A DNA stretch of 64,000 bases, taken from the NCBI RefSeq assembly GCF_004216775.1, contig NZ_SGXF01000002.1, positions 310,001 to 374,000 on the forward strand, read 5' to 3'. Position 1 is the stretch's first letter; the number at the start of each line of letters is the position of its first letter. The position numbers and the translations under genes are program-made. The stretch comes from Cuneatibacter caecimuris (GTDB lineage Bacteria > Bacillota > Clostridia > Lachnospirales > Lachnospiraceae). A model generated the notes under the pieces. The model was not told where the DNA came from and searched no databases. It saw nothing but the letters and a program-made list of their open reading frames with translations. Positions 49,681 to 58,423 of this stretch are shown in pieces.

Positions 49681-51735
49681 TTATCCCAAAAATTCTTGTA
49701 TAAGCAACCTTCGCTCCCGCATCTGTTCAGATGTATAAAAAGGTTTCAAGTACAAAAGGATTTCCTGTTCAGAAAGCCCCGCTCGAATCCCTTCCTGGAC
49801 TTCTTTTTGCTGTGCAGAATCTAAGTCATATTTGAGCATATATTCTATTACGCTGCCGGCTCTTTTGCGTTCTTCCGTTTTGCTTCCCGTCTCACTATCT
49901 TCCGCAGCCGCAACTCCATAATTTCGAAATTCCTTTGTTATCTTCTCACCTTTAAATCTTGCCAGATCCTCCATAGGAATCTCATAGATTACTACATTTT
50001 CTCCGTTTTCCTGTAACCGTAAGAAATGGTTCAACGAAGACTGGTTCAATATTTGCAGCTTCTTTTGTTCTTCTCGCTTTGCAGCCTTATATGGAGGGAC
50101 CTGTTTTAATGCTATAAACCACTTTTTTCGGAATGTCTGATATTTTCTATCGATAACCGGATCTTCTCCCCGGATTAAAATCAAACTATCCTTTTTGGAC
50201 AACTTACGCACTTCACCAGGTGTCATAAGAGAACGCTGTAGAGTATCATGGCTTTTGCTGCTACCAGGACTGCGCCCCATACTCTGGCTTTCTGAGCGTT
50301 TATCAATAGTTTCATGATCTAGTAGTTTGGATATGTACTCAAAAGTACCAGGATCATTGCCGCCAAGATATATCATCTGGTCACAGTTTCCTAAGATGGT
50401 TTCCCAGTAGTCTTTAAATAATGCTTTTAATTGTGAAATGTTTTGTAGGATGATGGATAGATAGATTTCACGGGATCGTACTGTAGAATTCACAGTCACG
50501 AAATCATCTGGTAAGGCTACGTTAGCAAACTCATCCATCCAAATAGTAACTGGGATCGGTAGCCTTCCCGCATACAAAATATCCGCCTGGTAATACAGTT
50601 CGTTAAATAATTGTGTATATAACATACCAACGATGAAATTATAGGTTTTATCTGAATCCGGAATAACGCAAAAGATTACTGTTTTAGTTTTTTTATCTCC
50701 CAGATATCCGATCCCAAGACTTGCCAGGTCAATCTGATCTGCCTGCAAGATATGCTGCAGGTCCTCATTATAAAAAGCCTGCATTCTAGCATTAGCTGTA
50801 AAGAGTACAGACCGCACGGTGTCACCCGCAGCCTGCATCATCCGGCAATAAGTTTCTCTGGCGGGATGGTCTTGGGGAAGCACAGAAAATATCTGATCCA
50901 GTTCTCCAAGTGTCCTGCATTCTTCATCCACCTTTGCTAAAGACATCAATCGTAGAATTTCCGGAATATTTTGTGATGGCTTCGGTCTTTCCAGCCAGAC
51001 ATATAAAAACAGCGCTTCCAAATACATTTTGGCTGCGTCCTCCCAAATCTGTTCCCCCTTTGATGCGCCCTTATCTTTTGTATTTTCAAAGATGTTGCTG
51101 ATCAAGCGTCTTACCGATGCCTGATCTCTCAGATATACAAATGGATTATACTGAACAGATTGTTTCATATTAATCAGATCGAGTACCTTGACCATGACAC
51201 CCTCGTGCTGTAAATAGCCGCCCAAAGTCCGGAGCAGCTCCCCCTTGGGGTCAGTGATAACCATGGAAGTAGAAATGTTATGAATGTTGGGCAACAGAAT
51301 AGCTGTACTCTTACCGGCACCAGAACCACCAATCACCATCATATTGTTATTGATCTGCGTCATATGTGTATCTAGGCTAATTCTGAGGTGTTCTGACAGG
51401 ATCCTGTTGGACATTTCCCGTTTGCTTTTCAATCGCCGGCTTAAATCCTCCACGTCTCCCCAAGCTGCGGAACCATGCTCTCGCCCTAGGCGATACTTTT
51501 TGGGCCTCGCCATATCCCAAAGCATCCAGCATACATAGATCCCTAGCGCCAGCATAACCATCTTCCCGGTATTCTCATTGAAGTAGTTCCCAAAAGGATG
51601 CTGGAACACATCCAGCATCCTTTCTTGATCCAGTGCCATCAGCGTTGTTCCTGGTGGCATTACACCACTAAAAAGATATCCCAGATAAACGGCTGCAGCT
51701 GCACCTAACACATACCATTTATATACTTTTTTCAT
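49681..51735 (-). CDS. VirD4/TraG-like type IV coupling protein
   Basis: A 684-residue coupling protein. Two N-terminal membrane segments (about 10-24 and 58-74) are followed by the Walker A IGGSGAGKST (136-144), SMVITDPKGELLRTLG and IWMDEFANVALPDDFV (Walker B region), and EIYLSIILQNISQLKA. It links the relaxase-DNA complex to the secretion channel at the membrane. The ATG at 51735 is preferred over a GTG at 51744 because AGGTG is 6 nt upstream. The C-terminal 150 residues are charged and may bind the partner encoded upstream (PcfB-like), as in other Gram-positive systems. Confidence 0.9.
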   Translation of the reverse strand: MKKVYKWYVLGAAAAVYLGYLFSGVMPPGTTLMALDQERMLDVFQHPFGNYFNENTGKMVMLALGIYVCWMLWDMARPKKYRLGREHGSAAWGDVEDLSRRLKSKREMSNRILSEHLRISLDTHMTQINNNMMVIGGSGAGKSTAILLPNIHNISTSMVITDPKGELLRTLGGYLQHEGVMVKVLDLINMKQSVQYNPFVYLRDQASVRRLISNIFENTKDKGASKGEQIWEDAAKMYLEALFLYVWLERPKPSQNIPEILRLMSLAKVDEECRTLGELDQIFSVLPQDHPARETYCRMMQAAGDTVRSVLFTANARMQAFYNEDLQHILQADQIDLASLGIGYLGDKKTKTVIFCVIPDSDKTYNFIVGMLYTQLFNELYYQADILYAGRLPIPVTIWMDEFANVALPDDFVTVNSTVRSREIYLSIILQNISQLKALFKDYWETILGNCDQMIYLGGNDPGTFEYISKLLDHETIDKRSESQSMGRSPGSSKSHDTLQRSLMTPGEVRKLSKKDSLILIRGEDPVIDRKYQTFRKKWFIALKQVPPYKAAKREEQKKLQILNQSSLNHFLRLQENGENVVIYEIPMEDLARFKGEKITKEFRNYGVAAAEDSETGSKTEERKRAGSVIEYMLKYDLDSAQQKEVQEGIRAGLSEQEILLYLKPFYTSEQMRERRLLIQEFLG

Positions 51736-51740
51736 ACTAT

Positions 51741-53753
51741 TCACCTAGCTTTTGCTTCACGGAATTTTGGACTATGTTTTGATTTCTGACGTATCTGCGG
51801 TTTCTTATAATTATCTACCAGTTTCTTCCCGGAAATTCTGGAGATTTTTCCTGTTTCCAAATTCTTCACCTGGTATATTTTATCCCTAGACATTTTGCAG
51901 TATAATGTTTTTCCCTGAATCTTTGGCTGCTCCTCTTTGGATATCAAGAGATATTCTTTTGGGTGGTACGGAATTCTTGTTAAATACTCGCGTCCCTCTG
52001 GTATTGGGAAATTAGCCTGCACATTATCATAGCCGGCATAATTCTTTCCATCCACCTGATAGATCAGCTTTTGATTAATTGAAATTTCAACTATGTTTTC
52101 CTCCAAGGCTTGCAACACAGACTGTGAGAAATACTGGTCAATAATCTCATTTCCTTTCATGTTCCCATAGACTACCTTACTCTGTTCCACCTGTCCAACC
52201 TGGTATTCTCTCTCTGGATACAGGCTGCAAGACAACGTTTTTCCATCTCTAACAGGTTTTCCAGTGATTTCAAGTATAACCCCTGGTTCTAAGTTGATGG
52301 AATATTTTTGAGCTGATGGGATGACATGTGCTGTCACTTCATCTCCCCACCCGGAAAATTGTTTCCCATCTACCCGAAACACTTTCGAGGAAGGAATTTC
52401 TATTTCTACTGGTGGCAGCATCATTACCTGTTCTTCCTGTACCACAATATTATTTTCCCGAACATCTGGGCTGCTCTCTACCATATCCCATTTATAACGC
52501 GATGCAGCAATGGTAGGGCGCAAACGGGATGCCAGAGCTTCCCGCTCTGATCGGTCTGCTGCTGTTGGGTACATCTTCTGTTTTGCAGCCTCAAATGACT
52601 CATAAACCTGATTGCCAGTCAAAAGTACCTGCCCCTCATTTTCCTCGTCATATACTCGATAATTCTTTTCTGCAGACAGATACATCAATAAATTTCCATT
52701 TCCCAATGGATACATTCCTGCCTTATCAATACTCACATAATGCCGATGCTCTCCTGGGACCCTTACCACCATTTCGGCATCCCGGTTTTCCATAATTGTC
52801 TGTGGTGTCACCTCAATCTCCAGGCGTCCCGATAAGGTAAAGTGCCTTTGGTATTCCTGTAGGTTGGCATCCGCACTTACATCTGGTATCTCCTCTTTTT
52901 GATCCAAGTTCCGCAAAGATACTAACATCTGCTCTCGCTGTTGCCGTCGGCTCCCACGCTGATAAAACTGGTTTTGATACGGCACAAACGATTCAGCTGC
53001 AAGTTCTGAACCTGCGCGAATTCCCTCCTGTCGGCCTCTCATATTGTATAGACTATATTCCTGGTCTTGATCCAAAAACATCAAAAGACTGCCGTTTCCA
53101 AGTGGATATGCCCCCGACTTGTTTACTCTGATATACCGCTGTTCCCCTGGTATTTTAATTTTTAGAGCAGATTCTTCTTCTCCCAAAACCATATGCCGCA
53201 TCACTTCTATTTGAGTTCTGGTAGGATCTTCTAAGTTTCTCTGGTATTCATTAAGACTGTAAATCTCCTGCAGCTCCCGCCCCATGCCCACCTCCACCCC
53301 TTGTTCCTGCGCTTCTGCTAAATCCTCCGGATCCGCGTTCCGGGCATACTCCTCTAATGTCCCAATTTTACCAAATCCCAGCTTATTCACGATACTATTA
53401 ATTCGACTCGCCGCAGAAACCGGAAACATAATCTCCGCAAAACCATCCTTTTTATTCAGATCCGGTAAAATAGAGTATAGTACCTTAAATTCCTTTAATG
53501 CTTTCTGAACTTCCTTCAATTGTTTTTCCGGAAATTTGAAGACTTCCAGATCCCCAGGTTCTCTCCGGATCAATTCGGTCAGCTTTGTTTCTCCGCTCTT
53601 TGGGCGTTCCTGACGTTTTATTAAAAACGCCTTTGCCAGAACCTGCGTAGCCTCCAATGCACCAGCCCCTACTTTCATCGGGACTTTGATCAATTCTTCT
53701 CCGATTCGCATGGATGCGACAATAATTTGTGTAGCGTCCTGTACTTCATTCAT
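51741..53753 (-). CDS. PcfB-like (DUF3801) protein with repeated C-terminal modules
   Basis: A 670-residue protein. The first about 140 residues (VGAGALEATQVLAKAFLIKR, GETKLTELIRREP, LKEVQKALKEFKVLYSILPD) fit the PcfB/DUF3801 family, the small partner of the coupling protein. After about residue 185 come at least two related modules: KIPGEQRYIRVNKSGAYPLG with NGSLLMFLDQDQEYSLYN, and RVPGEHRHYVSIDKAGMYPL with GNGNLLMYLSAEKNYRVYD. Further looser copies reach to the C-terminus (FRVDGKQFSGWGDEVTAHV, YQVDGKNYAGYDNVQANFPI). Usual PcfB proteins are about 150 residues, so the long repeat tail is unusual. It overlaps virD4 and the HAD gene. Confidence 0.72.
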   Translation of the reverse strand: MNEVQDATQIIVASMRIGEELIKVPMKVGAGALEATQVLAKAFLIKRQERPKSGETKLTELIRREPGDLEVFKFPEKQLKEVQKALKEFKVLYSILPDLNKKDGFAEIMFPVSAASRINSIVNKLGFGKIGTLEEYARNADPEDLAEAQEQGVEVGMGRELQEIYSLNEYQRNLEDPTRTQIEVMRHMVLGEEESALKIKIPGEQRYIRVNKSGAYPLGNGSLLMFLDQDQEYSLYNMRGRQEGIRAGSELAAESFVPYQNQFYQRGSRRQQREQMLVSLRNLDQKEEIPDVSADANLQEYQRHFTLSGRLEIEVTPQTIMENRDAEMVVRVPGEHRHYVSIDKAGMYPLGNGNLLMYLSAEKNYRVYDEENEGQVLLTGNQVYESFEAAKQKMYPTAADRSEREALASRLRPTIAASRYKWDMVESSPDVRENNIVVQEEQVMMLPPVEIEIPSSKVFRVDGKQFSGWGDEVTAHVIPSAQKYSINLEPGVILEITGKPVRDGKTLSCSLYPEREYQVGQVEQSKVVYGNMKGNEIIDQYFSQSVLQALEENIVEISINQKLIYQVDGKNYAGYDNVQANFPIPEGREYLTRIPYHPKEYLLISKEEQPKIQGKTLYCKMSRDKIYQVKNLETGKISRISGKKLVDNYKKPQIRQKSKHSPKFREAKAR

Positions 53754-54283
53754 TTTATGGTTCTCTCCTTTCTCAACAGATCACTCTGTAATATTTTTTC
53801 TTTAAGCAACTTTTCCATAATCTCGGAAGACTGATCACAGCTGATCCGGAAACCTTTCCAGTTACCTCCCTTACCATTTATTCCATTTAGCAGTTTTATG
53901 GCCTTATCTTCCATGGGCCATTCCAAAAGATTCTTTGTGTAATCATCCAGCAGATAATCCTTGTCAGGGGTATAATTGGGAACGGCAAGAATCTTAGGCA
54001 TCCCACATGGTAAAAACAGCCTGTGCCCTTCTCCAATTTCACCGACGTATTCATCAATCCACATATTTTTTTCAACTAAAGCAGTTTTTGAATCTTCCAA
54101 ATATGCTGAAAGAATAAAAACCTCAATATCTTTTCCTGCTGCCAAACGATTAATCATATCAACTACATTTGCAATGGGACGCAGTTGTATAAAATAACCA
54201 GGTTCGTATAGCTCTTCCAAATTTTTAGTAGGACGGAACTCAGCAAGAGTTCCGTCCATATCCACAAATAGTCTTTTTTTCAT
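53750..54283 (-). CDS. HAD-family 5'(3')-deoxyribonucleotidase-like protein
   Basis: A 177-residue HAD protein. Motif I RLFVDMDGTLAEF, then GYFIQLRPIANVVDMINRL, motif II VFILSAYLED, and motif IV KDYLLDDYTKNLLEW fit the 5' nucleotidase C-type group. It may dephosphorylate nucleotides. Such genes are a regular part of this kind of element, between the DUF5688 and coupling-protein genes, with unknown purpose. It overlaps the PcfB-like gene by 4 nt. Confidence 0.78.
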   Translation of the reverse strand: MKKRLFVDMDGTLAEFRPTKNLEELYEPGYFIQLRPIANVVDMINRLAAGKDIEVFILSAYLEDSKTALVEKNMWIDEYVGEIGEGHRLFLPCGMPKILAVPNYTPDKDYLLDDYTKNLLEWPMEDKAIKLLNGINGKGGNWKGFRISCDQSSEIMEKLLKEKILQSDLLRKERTIK

Positions 54284-54287
54284 ATGC

Positions 54288-54455
54288 TCAACTCAAAATA
54301 ACATAATCCAAATCGTTTTGGACATTAGATTTTCCAGAATCAATCTGCGTAAGTAATTTTCTTACATCTTCTTTATGCAAAAGGGTTCCTATAAAGTATA
54401 ACTTCTGTACTGCTGTCTCTCTTTTCTCTCCAACTGAAATAATAAATTTTTCCAT
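54288..54455 (-). CDS. Small conserved-type element protein (55 residues)
   Basis: Minus-strand frame MEKFIISVGEKRETAVQKLY then FIGTLLHKEDVRKLLTQIDS, ending DLDYVILS. AAAGGAG lies 6 nt upstream, and it fits tightly between DUF5688 (17 nt) and the HAD gene (4 nt), so it is a real gene. Not recognised; a helix-rich charged peptide. It is below the usual length cut-off. Confidence 0.75.
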   Translation of the reverse strand: MEKFIISVGEKRETAVQKLYFIGTLLHKEDVRKLLTQIDSGKSNVQNDLDYVILS

Positions 54456-54472
54456 GTTCTTCTCCTTTTTAA

Positions 54473-55483
54473 TTATAATTGACGGGGTTTTCTGCGTTTT
54501 TCACTTTGCAGCCTTTTTTGGTTCTCCAAACGTTTTTGGTATTCTTCAACCATTTCAAACTTTCCTGTTTTGTCATCATAATGATAAGCATGTTTGGACA
54601 GGATCTCACCCTCAAATAACTGGTTCTGGTTTGCTTCATTGACAATCGCTGACATATCCGAATTTTCCAGAAGTGAATCATCCGGACTGATTATCATTTC
54701 ATATATAGATGAAGGGAATATATAATAACCACCCTGCATGAACTTTGATAGCTGTTCCATAACACCAGGGCAAAAAATAGCACCGGCTCCCCCTGATGAC
54801 TTATTTCCAACCACATACATTTCTGGTACTTCATTCCATGAATAATCCATCATTTCCTTCAACATATCAGGATTCATTCCTTGTTCATAAGCCATTTTTT
54901 CAAGTTCTTTCCCGAGCTTTTTTTCCATAGTTGTAACTTCTAAAGGAAATAACTTTTGTGTATTTTCCAAGGCATCCTGATGTAACTGCTCTACTGTAAT
55001 GTCATAACTTTTTAATATATCATAAGAGAGCATTACAGATGCACCTTCTTTTTGTATTACATCCGAAAAATCAGCTGCATACACAATAGCCATGTCTCCG
55101 TAAAGTGTGTGAGGAAAATTTTGAACAGATGGATGCTCAGCTGAGTAAACTTTAATAAACAGGCGTTTTTTTATTTCATCATAGTCCTTTAATGATATAC
55201 TCAAGCTCTTTTTTTCAGATATATCTTCCCGCATTTCAGCTGCAGCCATTTCCTGCAAAATTTTTCGCAACGGAATTCCCTGTATATAATCAGCATATGC
55301 TTCGGTCAGGTTGTGACATAGTGCTATTTCGGAGCCATGTTTCCTTATACACATGCCAAAATATTTTTTGGAAAATTTTGAAACCTCCATCGTTTTTATT
55401 TCATAGTCGCCTATTGGATATGGTAGATAGTTCCTTATTCCTCTTGTGATATCCTCTACAAATTTTTCCATTTCAATATCCAT
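54473..55483 (-). CDS. DUF5688 family protein
   Basis: A 336-residue protein of the DUF5688 type, common in Lachnospiraceae conjugative elements. Seen: FSKKYFGMCIRKHGSEIALC, YADYIQGIPLRKILQEM, KRLFIKVYSAEHPSVQ, GDMAIVYAADFSD, NKSSGGAGAIFCPGVMEQLS and the final YDDKTGKFEMVEEYQKRLEN. Function is unknown. It touches the preceding gene (overlap of 1 nt). Confidence 0.78.
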   Translation of the reverse strand: MDIEMEKFVEDITRGIRNYLPYPIGDYEIKTMEVSKFSKKYFGMCIRKHGSEIALCHNLTEAYADYIQGIPLRKILQEMAAAEMREDISEKKSLSISLKDYDEIKKRLFIKVYSAEHPSVQNFPHTLYGDMAIVYAADFSDVIQKEGASVMLSYDILKSYDITVEQLHQDALENTQKLFPLEVTTMEKKLGKELEKMAYEQGMNPDMLKEMMDYSWNEVPEMYVVGNKSSGGAGAIFCPGVMEQLSKFMQGGYYIFPSSIYEMIISPDDSLLENSDMSAIVNEANQNQLFEGEILSKHAYHYDDKTGKFEMVEEYQKRLENQKRLQSEKRRKPRQL

Positions 55484-56274
55484 TACTTATTCTCCTTATT
55501 TTTAAGTAAAGTTTTAGTATTAATCAGCGAAACAACTGCTTGCATTCTTTCAGTTGGAATCTTCGGATCCGCAATTTTTTTTATATCTTTTATCGGTATA
55601 CCGCTTTCATATGCCTGCATTAATACTGCCAACTGTTCAGTATTAAATGATGTGTTTGAGATTAATTTTATAAATTGCTTTTGTCTGCAATGTGCGATAA
55701 AACCAGACGAATAGTTCTTTGCTCTCCCCCCTTCATCAACATCAGAAATTATTGCTTTAACGTTTGTTTTTGTATCTAAAACTTCTTTTGCATCAGAATG
55801 TTCTTGCTTATTAGTTTCGATCAATCCCTTCAGCTTTTTAATATCAGTTGAGATCATACGTGCTGCTTTCAGCAAATCTCCCAGTGCCGTATTTTGCTGC
55901 AAGAACATTTCATCCATATGTGCTTTCAACTGTTTGTTTGAGTCAGTAGAGATAGAAGTAGTGCGTAATCGATCATACATTCCTATAATGGCCAAATGCC
56001 TAACTTGAATGGCACTAAATAAGGTCTTACAGTCAAGAATTTTTTCGATATCCTCAACAGCAAGACCCTCTCTGATTGCTTCCAGAAGTTCCATATACAC
56101 CTCAATAGGCATTTCCGGTTTGCAGTAAAACCGTTCCATTAAATCCTGATCAGCTCCACATTTAATGTAAAGCTGCACAAGGAATTTTTGTACGTCAGAT
56201 ACTCCGCTCCATTTTTTCCCCTGACTTCTGTTTCCTTGCACGGGTTCTATCATTTCTTTGTTCTGCGGATCCAT
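55483..56274 (-). CDS. Hypothetical element protein (263 residues)
   Basis: Not recognised. Highly helical and charged, with a probable coiled coil at about 105-165 (LKAHMDEMFLQQNTALGDLL, RMISTDIKKLKGLIETN). Repeated short helix-turn segments occur at both ends (QDLMERFYCKPEMPIEVYME, QLAVLMQAYESGIPIKDIKK). The gene starts inside the relaxase gene (80-nt overlap) and ends at the DUF5688 start, so it is translated with the relaxase and may be a relaxosome or channel partner (inference). Confidence 0.65.
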   Translation of the reverse strand: MDPQNKEMIEPVQGNRSQGKKWSGVSDVQKFLVQLYIKCGADQDLMERFYCKPEMPIEVYMELLEAIREGLAVEDIEKILDCKTLFSAIQVRHLAIIGMYDRLRTTSISTDSNKQLKAHMDEMFLQQNTALGDLLKAARMISTDIKKLKGLIETNKQEHSDAKEVLDTKTNVKAIISDVDEGGRAKNYSSGFIAHCRQKQFIKLISNTSFNTEQLAVLMQAYESGIPIKDIKKIADPKIPTERMQAVVSLINTKTLLKNKENK

Positions 56275-57625
56275 AACTCCTCACCTCCTTTCCTTCTCCA
56301 TATAATCGATCTGCCGTTTTCAGTTTTTTGCGTAACTCCTTCAATTTTTCAGAAATCTCTTTTTTCTCTCTTAAAAATCCCACTTCCCATGCTGTATTTA
56401 TAACTTTTCTTCTCTGTATCAATTCAGCTTTCTGCGACTCCCATTGTATACGCATCTCCTTCAGATCAAATATATTTTTAATCTCATATCGTGTTAACAA
56501 CAACACCTGGTCCTGTAATTTATGTAGTTCAGTGATATCTTGTCGGTATTTCCATGCCTGGTTATTTCGGTATCGGGTAATTTTCCCGTTTAGATATAAT
56601 TTCCGGAAATAACGCTTCTGGTATGGCGTCAGTTTTGCCCGATTTTTTTTCATATGTCTATGATTACTGGATATTTTGGAAATAGCTGGCGCCACTTTGG
56701 AGTAAGAAAGTTCTATAGTACCAATACGTTTTTTAAGCTGTTCTACTGTGTATTCGTCCCCCAGCCGCCGAGTCCGAATTGCTTTCTCAGCTCCCGGTGC
56801 CAGTAATGATAGAACTTCTTTCCCGCGTATTTTATATCCCATCAGAACCAGCTTTTCTAAGAAATCGTTATATGTCCTGGCTCTGCTCAGGCACAAATCA
56901 ATATCTTCTCTCATTAAGTCAAAATCTGTTTTTTCTTTTTGTTGATTCTTCAGCCATACAATATATGGCATCCCCACTTTTTCTGCAGATAATGGTATTT
57001 TTTCGTTTTGCAAATTATCCGGTGGAAGGTTCCCAGGAACATCTTCATATGCTTTCCCTGAAGTATCCATCTGAACATTCTCTGACACACTTTCAGTCAT
57101 GATCATCTGGTCCACTTCCTGATCCTCCTCCTGTTCCTCCTGATCCTCTATCTGTAATGTAGACAGGCCAAATTCTTTACAGAGTTTATTGGTAAGAGGC
57201 TGTAAAATTCTTGCCCAATCGCCTCTTTCATATCGGTATTTATAGCCATCTATACAGGAGACACTATTCCAGACAATGTGTCCATGTAAATGATCTGTAT
57301 CATCGTGGACCGCATATACCGCTTCATACTTTCCTAGAAACTCTTCAGTAAAGCGTTTCGTAATTTCTAACATTTGCTCTGCAGTGCCTTCATTGGGGGG
57401 GAGGGAAAGGATAATATGATACCCCTGGCGCTTATCAGTCTTTCCAAAATATTTCTTAGTTTCAATCATATCCTGGTATGAATTTTGTAAACTGCATCCC
57501 AAACTGCCAGTCAGTAGCCCTTCTCTGGTTTTTTCTGGATTAAGTATATAGTTTATTGCATTCTTTAGGTGCTTACCAGGTGTGCCAGGAGATTGATGTA
57601 TTGTCCCAATTTTTGTAATTGCCAT
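56195..57625 (-). CDS. MOBP-type relaxase
   Basis: A 476-residue relaxase. The N-terminal domain has the Tyr region NAINYILNPEKT (about 20-31), KRQGYHIILSLPPNEGTAEQ, and the metal-binding histidine triad HDDTDHLHGHIVWNSVS. The C-terminal half is basic and helical (KRYFRKLYLNGKITRYR, LREKKEISEKLKELRKKL). It nicks the transferred strand at oriT and stays covalently bound through a tyrosine. The R64-like oriT at 48.4 kb is its expected target. MobC-like protein is encoded 33 nt upstream. The ATG at 57625 lies just behind AAGG. Confidence 0.88.
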   Translation of the reverse strand: MAITKIGTIHQSPGTPGKHLKNAINYILNPEKTREGLLTGSLGCSLQNSYQDMIETKKYFGKTDKRQGYHIILSLPPNEGTAEQMLEITKRFTEEFLGKYEAVYAVHDDTDHLHGHIVWNSVSCIDGYKYRYERGDWARILQPLTNKLCKEFGLSTLQIEDQEEQEEDQEVDQMIMTESVSENVQMDTSGKAYEDVPGNLPPDNLQNEKIPLSAEKVGMPYIVWLKNQQKEKTDFDLMREDIDLCLSRARTYNDFLEKLVLMGYKIRGKEVLSLLAPGAEKAIRTRRLGDEYTVEQLKKRIGTIELSYSKVAPAISKISSNHRHMKKNRAKLTPYQKRYFRKLYLNGKITRYRNNQAWKYRQDITELHKLQDQVLLLTRYEIKNIFDLKEMRIQWESQKAELIQRRKVINTAWEVGFLREKKEISEKLKELRKKLKTADRLYGEGKEVRSYGSAEQRNDRTRARKQKSGEKMERSI

Positions 57626-57658
57626 CCTTTTTTCCTTTATCAAAACCGATAATTCACC

Positions 57659-57991
57659 CTATATTTCACGGTACAATATTTGCTCTATATCTCTAAGAAG
57701 GATGTTCAGTTGGAGCATTGCTTTTTCCAGCTCCTGTTTATCCTCTGATCTATACAATCCGGAATTATGAGATTTTGTTATTTGGTTAATATTCGTTCCA
57801 ATCCTGGATATTTCGATTTTCAGAGAATACAGAAGTTCTCTAATTTCTTTATGATCGGCCGGGCGTCGCTCCAGACGATCTCTTATTATTTCTGATAAGT
57901 TTACTTTTTCTTCCCCTCCCGATTCTTTTATTAACTTATCTCTAAGATCCGGACACATCCGGACACTCACTTTTATATTTTTATTTGCCAT
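57659..57991 (-). CDS. MobC-like relaxosome accessory protein
   Basis: A 110-residue protein with the plan of MobC/NikA-type factors: an N-terminal ribbon-helix-helix (IKVSVRMCPDLRDKLIKESG, VNLSEIIRDRLE) and the C-terminal MobC stretch LKIEISRIGTNINQITKSHN. It binds the oriT palindrome and helps the relaxase. It overlaps the preceding small gene by 11 nt and precedes the relaxase. Confidence 0.85.
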   Translation of the reverse strand: MANKNIKVSVRMCPDLRDKLIKESGGEEKVNLSEIIRDRLERRPADHKEIRELLYSLKIEISRIGTNINQITKSHNSGLYRSEDKQELEKAMLQLNILLRDIEQILYREI

Positions 57992-58325
57992 CCTTGACCT
58001 CAGATATCAAATCCATTGCGGCGTTAATAATCATAGCATCAGAAAAATCTTCAACATCAACCAAATGGTCATATATTATATCCAGAAGATTTTCCAATTT
58101 TAATAATTTCCTCTCATCTTCACTGGTAATGTGATACGTTGATAATTTTCTGGTAATCCTTCTTTTGGCATCAATTTCTGCTGCTGATCTATATATACAA
58201 GCTTTTGGAGATAGCATCTGCAGCATATAAAAATTACTGTACTCAAAATCCAATTTTTCTTTTAACGTTGAGAACAATTTTATTCTCCTTCCCTGGACTT
58301 CCTTATTGAGATGTTTTACAATCAA
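57981..58325 (-). CDS. Hypothetical protein upstream of mobC
   Basis: A 114-residue protein I do not recognise. It is charged and helical (RRIKLFSTLKEKLDFEYSNF, AAEIDAKRRITRKLSTYHIT, ERKLLKLENLLDIIYDHLVD). It is first of the mobC-relaxase unit and overlaps mobC, so it is likely part of DNA processing or its regulation. Confidence 0.65.
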   Translation of the reverse strand: MIVKHLNKEVQGRRIKLFSTLKEKLDFEYSNFYMLQMLSPKACIYRSAAEIDAKRRITRKLSTYHITSEDERKLLKLENLLDIIYDHLVDVEDFSDAMIINAAMDLISEVKDGK

Positions 58326-58330
58326 ACAGC

Positions 58331-58362
58331 AAAAAAGCCGGAAACCAACCCGTTTTCCGACT
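58331..58362 (-). terminator. Terminator after the HipA-like gene
   Basis: On the minus strand AGTCGGAAA and TTTCCGGCT pair (one T-G) around a 9-nt loop and are followed by five more T. It separates the HipA-like pair from the mobilisation genes. Confidence 0.8.
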
Positions 58363-58423
58363 TTCCCTCATTATTTCTATTCAAAAGGCAACCAGTATAT
58401 CAAACTGATTGCCCCATTTCATA

